Assembly: GCA_937897645.1 (NCBI GenBank)
Contig: CALCNV010000034.1
Location: 1 to 16,672 of the forward strand
Reading direction: 5' to 3'
DNA from: an uncultured Lysobacteraceae bacterium
Lineage (GTDB): Bacteria > Pseudomonadota > Gammaproteobacteria > Xanthomonadales > Xanthomonadaceae
DNA length: 16,672 bases
In this document: piece by piece, positions 7,200 through 14,357 of the stretch
Layout: each line of letters begins with the position of its first letter
How positions within the stretch are numbered: position 1 is the first letter of the stretch
Program-made: the position numbers and the translations under genes
The notes under the pieces: generated by a model
What the model saw: the letters and a program-made list of their open reading frames with translations, nothing else
Told to the model about the DNA's origin: nothing
Databases searched by the model: none

Positions 7200-8891
7200 A
7201 TGACCCGTTTTGGAATCATGCTGGTACTGTGCGCGATCTTCACGCCACCGGCATCAGCGCAACAGCCGGTCCTGTTCGACTGGTTCGAATACCGCGGCAA
7301 CGATGCGGTGTTCGATGCACCCGTGCCGGAGGGCAGTTACCGCAATCCAATACTGGCAGGCTTCCATCCCGATCCCAGCATCACCCGGGCAGGGGATCGT
7401 TTTTACCTGGTAACTTCCAGTTTCGCGTTCTTCCCCGGCATTCCCGTGTTCGAGAGCGTCGATCTGGTGCACTGGAAACAGATCGGCAATGTCATCGACC
7501 GACCTTCGCAGCTGGACTTCGATGGACTGGGCATGTCACGCGGCGTATTCGCGCCTGCCATCGAATTCCACGACGGCATTTTCTACGTGGCCAACACCGC
7601 GGTCGACAGCGGTGGCAATTTCATTGCGACGGCAAAAAATCCTGCAGGACCCTGGTCGGATCCGATCTGGTTGCCCAGCATCGGCGGCATCGATCCGTCC
7701 CTGTTCTTCGACGAAGACGGACGCGTGTACCTGCTCAACAACGACGCGCCGATAGGCACGCCACGCTACGACGGTCATCGCGCCATCTGGATGCAGGAGT
7801 TGGACCTTGCGACGATGAAACCCGTCGGGCCGCGTGAAGTGCTGATCGACGGTGGCGTGGATCCCTCCAAAAATCCGATCTGGATCGAAGGCCCGCATAT
7901 CTACAAGCGCGAAGGCTGGTATTACCTCAACAGCGCAGAAGGCGGAACCGGCCCACGGCATTCCCAGGTCATCCTGCGCAGTCGCAATCTGTGGGGTCCG
8001 TACCAGGCGTATGAGCGCAATCCCATCCTTACCCAGCGTGACCTGCCCGCGGATCGCGCGCACCCGATCACCAACGCCGGGCATGCCGACCTGGTCGAAG
8101 GCCCTGACGGTCGCTGGTGGGCTACCTTCCTGGCGAGTCGCAATTACGGGCAACAGCACTACAACACCGGTCGCGAAACTTTCCTGCTGCCTGTGGAGTG
8201 GAAAGACGGTTGGCCGGTGATCCTGGAGCCGGGGCTCGAGATTCCCTACGTCGCGCCCGGTCCGAGCTTCATGGCGAACGACGGCAGCCAGTCGCCTTCC
8301 ACCGGCAACTTCACCTGGCGTGACGATTTCGATCAGCCCGAACTTGGCAATGCCTGGATGTTCGTGCGGGTTCCCAAGCAGGATTGGGCAAGCCTGGCCA
8401 GTCATCCAGGGCAGTTGGCGATCACCCCACTGGCGGAAGGGCTGGACACGCTGCGGAATCCCGCGTTCCTCGCGCGTCGGCAACAGCACACGACGTTCGA
8501 AGCCAGCACCGAACTGCGCTTGCCGATGCAAGCAGGAACGGAGGCTGGCATCGCGGCATTCCAGAACGAAACGCACTGGTATTTCCTGGGCGTTAGACAT
8601 GACAAGCACGGCGGGCAGGAATTGTTCCTGGAGCGCAGCAGCAGCGCGGGCAAGCAGGTCGTTGCCACCGCCACCCTGCCCGAGACAGATCGGCTGCAGT
8701 TGAAGATCGAGGGCAACGCCGGCGACTACCGTTTCGGCTTCAACACGGGCAACGGCTGGCAATGGCTGAAACAGAATGAGGATGGAACCGTGCTCAGCAC
8801 CGATGTCGCCGGCGGCTTCATAGGCGCGGTGCTGGGCCCGCATGCGCGTATCGCGAATACAACGAAAGGCGAAAACAATGCAGACCAATGA
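7200..8891 (+). CDS. Exported GH43 beta-xylosidase / arabinofuranosidase with C-terminal beta-sandwich
   Basis: A 563-residue glycosidase with a signal peptide cut near residue 20 (TPPASA, then QQP). The GH43 five-bladed propeller spans about 45-350. Its three catalytic acids are D58 (GFHPDPSITR, base), D165 (GGIDPSLFF, pKa modulator) and E230 (WIEGPHIYKR, acid). Residues from about 372 (FTWRDDFD) to the end form a concanavalin-like domain of the DUF1349/GH43_C2 type that shapes the active-site edge in many beta-xylosidases. Activity on xylo-oligosaccharides or arabinofuranosyl side chains is likely; the exact substrate cannot be decided by reading. The start ATG has AGGAAG just upstream. The gene lies 46 bp after the esterase and overlaps the next gene by 14 bp. 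Confidence 0.88.
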   Translation: MTRFGIMLVLCAIFTPPASAQQPVLFDWFEYRGNDAVFDAPVPEGSYRNPILAGFHPDPSITRAGDRFYLVTSSFAFFPGIPVFESVDLVHWKQIGNVIDRPSQLDFDGLGMSRGVFAPAIEFHDGIFYVANTAVDSGGNFIATAKNPAGPWSDPIWLPSIGGIDPSLFFDEDGRVYLLNNDAPIGTPRYDGHRAIWMQELDLATMKPVGPREVLIDGGVDPSKNPIWIEGPHIYKREGWYYLNSAEGGTGPRHSQVILRSRNLWGPYQAYERNPILTQRDLPADRAHPITNAGHADLVEGPDGRWWATFLASRNYGQQHYNTGRETFLLPVEWKDGWPVILEPGLEIPYVAPGPSFMANDGSQSPSTGNFTWRDDFDQPELGNAWMFVRVPKQDWASLASHPGQLAITPLAEGLDTLRNPAFLARRQQHTTFEASTELRLPMQAGTEAGIAAFQNETHWYFLGVRHDKHGGQELFLERSSSAGKQVVATATLPETDRLQLKIEGNAGDYRFGFNTGNGWQWLKQNEDGTVLSTDVAGGFIGAVLGPHARIANTTKGENNADQ

Positions 8892-11607
8892 CCATGTGAA
8901 TCAAGCTGCCATGCGCAGGCGTTTGCGCCAATGCTTCCTGATGCGCGCCCTCGTCGCCGGGTGGGTGGTGTGTGGATCGGCAGGACATGCGTTGGCGGCT
9001 GAACCCGCTGCGGCGTCGGGCATCGAGACGCCGTGGCTGGACAGCAGCCGCAGTTTCGAGGAGCGAGCGTCCTTGTTGGTGTCGCGAATGACACTGGAGG
9101 AAAAAGCAGCGCAGATGCAGAACGCCGCGCCGGCGATCGAGCGACTGGGCGTGCCGGCGTATGACTGGTGGAACGAGGCGTTGCATGGCGTGGCCCGCGC
9201 CGGGGGCGCGACGGTGTTCCCACAAGCCATCGGCATGGCGGCGACGTTCGACGTGCCGCTGATGGATGCGGTGTCCAACGCCATCAGTGACGAGGCACGC
9301 GCCAAGCACCACGAGTTCGCGGCGCGTGGCCAGCGCGGGCGCTACCAGGGACTCACCTTCTGGTCGCCCAACATCAACATCTTCCGCGATCCGCGCTGGG
9401 GCCGTGGCCAGGAAACCTACGGCGAAGATCCGTACCTGACTTCGCGCATGGGTCTTTCCTTCGTGCGTGGGCTGCAAGGCGACGATCCGGTGTATCGCAA
9501 GCTCGACGCCACCGCGAAACACTTCGCCGTGCACAGCGGACCCGAAGCGGATCGCCACCATTTCGACGTGCATCCTTCCAAGGCGGATCTGTACGACACC
9601 TACTTGCCAGCCTTCGAGGCGCTGGTGAAAGAGGGCGACGTGGATGCCGTGATGGGTGCCTACAACCGCGTCTATGGCGAATCGGCCAGTGCCAGCCAGT
9701 TCCTGCTGCGCGACGTGCTGCGCCGCGACTGGGGATTCAAGGGCTATGTCATGTCGGATTGCTGGGCAGTCGACGACATCTGGAAGCACCACAAGATCGT
9801 GGCCACCGTGGAAGAGGCTTCCGCGTTGGCGGTGCGCAACGGCACCGAACTGGAATGCGGCCAAAGCTATGCCGAAGCGCTGCCCGTCGCGGTGCGCAAA
9901 GGGCTCATTACCGAAGCCGAACTGGACGACGCGTTGACGCGACTGATGGCGGCGCGCTTCCGCCTAGGCATGTTCGATCCACCCGGGAAAGTACGCTGGG
10001 CACGCATCCCCTATTCAGTGAACCAGTCGCCGGAACACGATGCGCTCGCGCGCCGTGCGGCCCAGCAATCCATCGTGTTGCTGAAGAACGATGGCGTGCT
10101 GCCACTTTCGCGGGACGTGCGCAGGATCGCCGTAGTCGGTCCGACGGCCGATGACACCATGGCCTTGCTCGGCAACTATTACGGAACGCCCGCTGCGCCC
10201 GTGACCATCCTGCAGGGCATCAAGCAGGCGGTGCCGCAGGCGGAGGTGCGTTATGCGCGGGGTGCGGACCTGGTCGAAGGTCGCAACGATCCGACCGCCA
10301 TGCCGCTGATCGAGCCGCAATACCTGCGTCCCTCACCCGACTCCAGCGAGCGCGGTTTGCGCGGCGAATATTTCCGCAACGCCGAACTTGCAGGCACGCC
10401 CGCGTTGGTGCGCGTGGATCCGCAGATCGTTTTCAACTGGGACCGTGGTTCGCCGACCGACAACCTGCAGGCGCGTGGCGAGGCGGGTCCGGACGAGGCC
10501 GTGCCGAATGACAATTTCAGTATCCGCTGGACGGGGCAGCTGCTCCCACCTGTTTCAGGCAAGTATGAAATCCAGGCCGCGGCGAATGATGGCTTCCGGC
10601 TTTACCTGGATGGCAAGCTGATACTCGACCACTGGCAGAAGGAGGATCGCCTAAGCGCCGACCGTGCCAGCGTGGAACTGGAAGCAGGCCGCGCCTACGA
10701 TCTCAAGCTGGAGTACTTCGATGCCGAACGTGATGCCGGCGTGCGCCTGGCATGGGTGCGTCCCGGCGCGCTGCCGGCGCTGGAGGAAGCGGTGGGTATC
10801 GCACGTGAGGCCGACGTCGTCGTGTTCGTCGGTGGCCTGACCGGCGACGTGGAAGGTGAGGAAATGAAAGTCGACTACCCTGGCTTTGCCGGCGGCGATC
10901 GCACCGACATCCGCTTGCCCGCGAGCCAGCAGGTGCTGCTTGAGGCGCTGCAGGCCACGGGCAAGCCGGTGGTCATGGTGTTGACGACGGGATCCGCATT
11001 GGCGGTGGACTGGGCGCAGGACAAATTGCCCGCCATCCTGCTGGCCTGGTATCCCGGACAGCGTGGCGGCAATGCCGTGGCCGATGTGCTGTTCGGCGAC
11101 GTGAATCCCGCGGGGCGACTGCCGGTGACGTTCTACAAGGCCGATGAAAAGCTCCCCGCCTTCGATGACTATGCGATGCAGGGGCGAACCTACCGTTACT
11201 TCGACGGAGAATCGCTGTATCCGTTCGGGCATGGACTGTCCTACACCCGTTTCACCTATTCGGATCTCGAACTGGACAGCCGCGAAGGCGCTTCGACGCA
11301 AGCGGTTACCGCGACCGTGAAGGTCCGCAACGCGGGTGATCGCGCGGGCGAAGAAGTAGTCCAGTTGTACCTGAAACCCAAGCAGGCCGATCGCGAGCGT
11401 GCGCGCAAGGAGTTGCGTGGTTTCCAGCGCGTTGCATTGCAAGCGGGCGAGGAACGGACGCTGACGTTTTCGTTCACGCCTGAAAAAGACTTGAGGACGT
11501 ACGACGAAGCGAGCAGCACGTATGTCGTCGATCCGGGCGCCTATGAAATCCAGATCGGCGCGTCCAGCGCGGACATCCGCGTTGCCAAGGTCTTCACGGT
11601 GAAGTAG
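8878..11607 (+). CDS. xyl3A: Exported GH3 beta-xylosidase/beta-glucosidase with PA14 insert
   Basis: A 909-residue GH3 enzyme. An N-terminal extension and signal peptide (MRRRLRQCF to GHALA, about 12-41) precede the TIM-barrel domain, with YDWWNEALHGVAR (typical of xylosidase-like GH3), DPRWGRGQETYGEDP and nucleophile D294 in VMSDCWA. The second domain contains a PA14 carbohydrate-binding insert (about 490-632, from RGEYFRNAE to LAWVRPG), then VEGEEM at 658-663 carrying the probable acid/base Glu. A fibronectin-III-like domain closes the protein (about 800-905). It probably releases xylose from short xylo-oligosaccharides in the periplasm; beta-glucosidase activity is possible. The ATG at 8878 has AAAGG 8 nt upstream and lies inside the end of the GH43 gene. 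The symbol follows the Xanthomonas homologue and is less sure than the family. Confidence 0.88.
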   Translation: MQTNDHVNQAAMRRRLRQCFLMRALVAGWVVCGSAGHALAAEPAAASGIETPWLDSSRSFEERASLLVSRMTLEEKAAQMQNAAPAIERLGVPAYDWWNEALHGVARAGGATVFPQAIGMAATFDVPLMDAVSNAISDEARAKHHEFAARGQRGRYQGLTFWSPNINIFRDPRWGRGQETYGEDPYLTSRMGLSFVRGLQGDDPVYRKLDATAKHFAVHSGPEADRHHFDVHPSKADLYDTYLPAFEALVKEGDVDAVMGAYNRVYGESASASQFLLRDVLRRDWGFKGYVMSDCWAVDDIWKHHKIVATVEEASALAVRNGTELECGQSYAEALPVAVRKGLITEAELDDALTRLMAARFRLGMFDPPGKVRWARIPYSVNQSPEHDALARRAAQQSIVLLKNDGVLPLSRDVRRIAVVGPTADDTMALLGNYYGTPAAPVTILQGIKQAVPQAEVRYARGADLVEGRNDPTAMPLIEPQYLRPSPDSSERGLRGEYFRNAELAGTPALVRVDPQIVFNWDRGSPTDNLQARGEAGPDEAVPNDNFSIRWTGQLLPPVSGKYEIQAAANDGFRLYLDGKLILDHWQKEDRLSADRASVELEAGRAYDLKLEYFDAERDAGVRLAWVRPGALPALEEAVGIAREADVVVFVGGLTGDVEGEEMKVDYPGFAGGDRTDIRLPASQQVLLEALQATGKPVVMVLTTGSALAVDWAQDKLPAILLAWYPGQRGGNAVADVLFGDVNPAGRLPVTFYKADEKLPAFDDYAMQGRTYRYFDGESLYPFGHGLSYTRFTYSDLELDSREGASTQAVTATVKVRNAGDRAGEEVVQLYLKPKQADRERARKELRGFQRVALQAGEERTLTFSFTPEKDLRTYDEASSTYVVDPGAYEIQIGASSADIRVAKVFTVK

Positions 11608-11706
11608 CGTCGAGATCCGAACCTGCAGGCATTGGCATGGATGCCGGCCAGCAAGCGCATTCCGCAAGATGGATCGCTGTTGATGCGGCCAAGTCCAGTT
11701 TGAACT

Positions 11707-11772
11707 TGTAGGAGGGGTTTCAACCCCGACGCCTTTATTGGGTAGAGCGTCGGGGTTGAAACCCCTCCCACA
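11707..11772. repeat. REP/BIME-type long palindrome between convergent genes
   Basis: Two 22-bp arms, 11711-11732 and 11747-11768, are perfect reverse complements around a 14-nt loop. With one mismatch the pairing extends to 11707-11772. Each arm is also a small hairpin (GGGGTT TC AACCCC), and the left one is headed by GTAG (11708-11711). This is the architecture of GTAG-class REP sequences of Xanthomonadales arranged as an inverted pair. It lies 100 bp past the GH3 stop and 36 bp before the lactonase stop, where it may end transcription from both sides. The rest of the 202-bp gap shows nothing else. Confidence 0.75.
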
Positions 11773-11807
11773 CAGGATAAGTTGTGGTCAAACGTGCTCT
11801 GGCCTGA

Positions 11808-12866
11808 TCAATTGCGTGCAAAGCCTACGCCGATTGCCTTGACCCGTACACGCGCCAGCATCGCTTGCGAGGTCATGTACAGCGTGCTGCCGTCATCGCC
11901 GAACGCACAGTTGGAAATGGCGGTGCCGGTTTCGATTCGCCCGAGCCGCTTGCCAGTGGCATCCATCACCAGCACGCCACCAGGACCGGTCGCGAAGATG
12001 TTTCCGTCAGTGGAAACGGCCATTCCGTCGGGAAGTCCCGGCACGCCTTCACCCAGGAGATCCGAGGCATCGGCGAACACGCGCCTGCCGGTGGCCGTTC
12101 CATTCGCGTCCAGCGAGTAGGCCATCCAGATTGGACGTGCAGGGTCCGAGTTGGACACATACAGCGTGCGTTCGTCCGACGAAAGCGCGATGCCGTTCGG
12201 GAAACTCAAGCCATCGTCCACCAGCTGCACGCTGCCATCCTTGTCCAGGCGGTACACGCCGTTGAAGGCCAGCTCCTTGGTGGGCGAATTGTTCAGCCCT
12301 TCCAGTCCGTAGGGCGGATCGGTGAAGAAGATCGCACTATTGCTGTGCCGGACCAGATCATTCGGACTGTTGAATCGTTTGCCTTGGAATGCGCTGGCCA
12401 GGATGTTCCTCTGCCTGGTTCCCAGATCCAGGCGCGCGACCACGCGCGAGCCGGAGTCCGCCAACAACAGCGTGCCATCGGCTTCGGCAAACAATCCGTT
12501 GGCGCCTGCTTCACGCGTGATGCGCGGATCGGGGTTGGCCAGGCCGGACGGCTTCAGGAAAACGGACACACCCTCGGATTCCTTCCAGCGATGCAGGGTG
12601 TTCTGGGGAACATCGGTGAACAGAAGGTAGTTTCCGTCCTGTACCCAGGCGGGACCCTCGGACCAAGTGAACCCTTCGGCGATCTTCTGGATACGCGCAT
12701 CCGTCGAAACGACGTCCTCGAAGGACGCATCCATCTTCGTGAATTTTCCAATACCGGGCGCGGGTGCCACGACCTGTTCGGGCGCTTCGACCTGTTCGGT
12801 CGCAGCACAGCCGGACAAACACAAGGCAACAACCCAGGCAGGTGCTCGCTTCAATGAAATGGACAT
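11808..12866 (-). CDS. SMP-30/gluconolactonase-family lipoprotein
   Basis: A 352-residue six-bladed propeller of the SMP-30 / gluconolactonase / LRE family, which hydrolyses sugar lactones with a bound divalent metal. Likely metal ligands are E70 (TWSEGPAW), N169 (NSPNDLV), N224 (SFPNGIAL) and D279 (GLPDGMAV). The N-terminus is a lipoprotein signal, VALCLSGC with lipidated C20; the next residue is Ala, not Asp, which predicts outer-membrane sorting. A Pro/Ala/Glu linker (about 24-40) follows. The start is ATG at 12864-12866 with AAGGA five bases upstream; the reading frame is open further but adds a non-signal leader. It lies 105 bp downstream of the xylanase on the same strand and may share its transcript. 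A xylono- or other aldonolactone substrate is inference; inactive propeller relatives exist. Confidence 0.83.
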   Translation of the reverse strand: MSISLKRAPAWVVALCLSGCAATEQVEAPEQVVAPAPGIGKFTKMDASFEDVVSTDARIQKIAEGFTWSEGPAWVQDGNYLLFTDVPQNTLHRWKESEGVSVFLKPSGLANPDPRITREAGANGLFAEADGTLLLADSGSRVVARLDLGTRQRNILASAFQGKRFNSPNDLVRHSNSAIFFTDPPYGLEGLNNSPTKELAFNGVYRLDKDGSVQLVDDGLSFPNGIALSSDERTLYVSNSDPARPIWMAYSLDANGTATGRRVFADASDLLGEGVPGLPDGMAVSTDGNIFATGPGGVLVMDATGKRLGRIETGTAISNCAFGDDGSTLYMTSQAMLARVRVKAIGVGFARN

Positions 12867-12971
12867 CGGGTTCCTTGGGATGGTTGCGCGGAAAACAATC
12901 GATCGCATGCTTTGTATGATGGGGGTCGCTACACGCACAGGGACATTCTAGTGCGGTCAATACGCAACACG

Positions 12972-13991
12972 TCAATGCTCGCTGCCAGCCTTCGGATCCG
13001 ATAGCGGTCGAGTGCCTTGGCTGCCCACATACGTCCTCAGCCACTGCAGCGCGGGTCGTTCGGTTCCATCTTCGCGGACCAGGTTCGCACCTTCCTTGGT
13101 ACGCCACAGACCGGGCCGGAAACCCCACATGGTGACGCCCTTTACCGCGGGATGTTCCCAGAACACCGGGAATATCCGCTGGTAGTCGCGCAACTGGGCT
13201 TCGTCGGTGGCGCCATCGATGTCCAGTTCGGTCACATACAACGGCAAGCCAGTGCTGGCCAGTCGATCCAGATTGGCGCGATGCACGGACATCGGCGTCT
13301 TTTCGGTAGTTGCGAATGCATGGCCCTGCACGCCAATTGCGTCGACCAGTTTCTCTTTTTGCAACAGCTTGATGATTTCCAGGTAGCGGCCCGTGTCCGC
13401 ATCTTCGTTGGTGATGCTGTAGTCGTTGATCATGAGTTTCGAGTTGGGGAAATGCTTTCGTCCGAGTCGGAACGACTCGAGTATCCAGTCCCAGCCGCTC
13501 TCGCCGCTGCCACCCAGCGCCTGCAGGTAGTTGCCTCCGCCTTCGTCGTTTTTCGAGGGCGGATCATGCAGTGGTTCATTCACGACTTCGACGAAATCCA
13601 GCTTCGGATACCGCGCCGCAACCGCCGCGAACCACTCCTCGATTTCTTCGCGTTGCTCCTGTGGCGACAAGGTCTCCATCCACTCGGGTTGCTGGTTGCC
13701 CCAGACCATGACATGCATGTGGAAAGGTAGTTGGTGCGCCTGTGAGAACCGATAGGCTTCATCCAGCGCGCTCCAATCCATCTGGTCGCGCACGGCCTCA
13801 ACGCTGCCCCACTTGCCAGCGTTTTCCGGCGTCACCTTGTTCCAATATGTTACGAAGCCGGCGACCTGGAGCGGGCTGTACGCGCTGCCCAGGAACTTGG
13901 GCTGGCCATCGGCCAGCGGCGCGGCTTGGCCAGCCCCCGCGAGCATCAAGCCGGCCGATGCGACCAACGTCCTGAAGATTTTGCGTGTCAT
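12972..13991 (-). CDS. Exported endo-1,4-beta-xylanase, GH10, compact single domain
   Basis: A 339-residue GH10 enzyme with a signal peptide cut near residue 23 (LMLAGAGQA, then APL) and no carbohydrate-binding module. The acid/base is E139 in FVEVVNEPLHD and the nucleophile is E255 in LYVTELDID. Also present are TPENAGKW (54-61), HMHVMVWGNQQPEW (91-104), NDYSIT (189-194) and GVQGHAF (220-226). The substrate-facing WHSQ motif of most GH10 enzymes reads WGNQ here, and the first helix region is short; both are typical of a xanthomonad xylanase lineage as I recall it. It cuts the xylan backbone to oligosaccharides outside the inner membrane. The ATG at 13989-13991 has GAGGAGG six bases upstream. 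It is divergent from the GPH gene, with a perfect xyl-box 126 bp upstream. Confidence 0.93.
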   Translation of the reverse strand: MTRKIFRTLVASAGLMLAGAGQAAPLADGQPKFLGSAYSPLQVAGFVTYWNKVTPENAGKWGSVEAVRDQMDWSALDEAYRFSQAHQLPFHMHVMVWGNQQPEWMETLSPQEQREEIEEWFAAVAARYPKLDFVEVVNEPLHDPPSKNDEGGGNYLQALGGSGESGWDWILESFRLGRKHFPNSKLMINDYSITNEDADTGRYLEIIKLLQKEKLVDAIGVQGHAFATTEKTPMSVHRANLDRLASTGLPLYVTELDIDGATDEAQLRDYQRIFPVFWEHPAVKGVTMWGFRPGLWRTKEGANLVREDGTERPALQWLRTYVGSQGTRPLSDPKAGSEH

Positions 13992-14357
13992 GTGGATCCT
14001 CCTCTGGAGCCTGATGTTGATGCGCTGACGGCATTCTGGTGCATGGATCCCCGGCGTCTTGCAGGCTCGATTCGAAGCCATCGGGTCATGTTGCTACGCA
14101 GCGTGCAGGGCAATAATGGTAGCGCTAACATCCTTGTACATCGGGAGACGCATGGTGTCCATATCACTGCCGAATCCAGGATACGGCGCGTGAAGAGGGC
14201 AGCTGTGGGCATTGCAGTGCAGCATGTGCAGCTGTCGGGGCAGAACATGCTTGAAGCTGGGTTGGTGGGTTTCGGACCAGCGCTTCCTGTTGTTTCGAAT
14301 TGCACTGTTGGCGTGACCGGACCAGGCTTGTATTGGAACTCATTGCAGGGGAATTGA
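13992..14357. other. 366-bp divergent intergenic region, xylanase / GPH transporter
   Basis: No credible gene is present. The region holds the intact xyl-box (14117-14130) and a GCAGCTGT direct repeat at 14199-14206 and 14228-14235. Convincing -35/-10 pairs could not be placed for either direction. The ribosome site of the GPH gene (AGGGGA, 14347-14352) closes the right end. Confidence 0.6.
14117..14130. promoter_or_regulatory. xyl-box operator (exact match)
   Basis: TGGTAGCGCTAACA, with the imperfect dyad TGTTAGCGCTACCA on the other strand, equals the xyl-box reported as the XylR-linked motif of the Xanthomonas campestris xylan utilisation system. It lies 126 bp before the xylanase start and 227 bp before the GPH transporter start, so it could govern both directions. 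Confidence 0.85.

Noticed and set aside
7536..8888. A 450-codon minus-strand frame opposite the secreted GH43 gene.
   Set aside because: The sense strand carries all GH43 catalytic motifs in frame; the antisense frame has no recognisable feature.
12945..12975. A possible minus-strand promoter (TTGACG, 19-nt spacer, TAGAAT) between the xylanase and the lactonase genes.
   Set aside because: The spacer is too long and the -35 overlaps the xylanase stop region; one weak match is not enough to claim a separate promoter.
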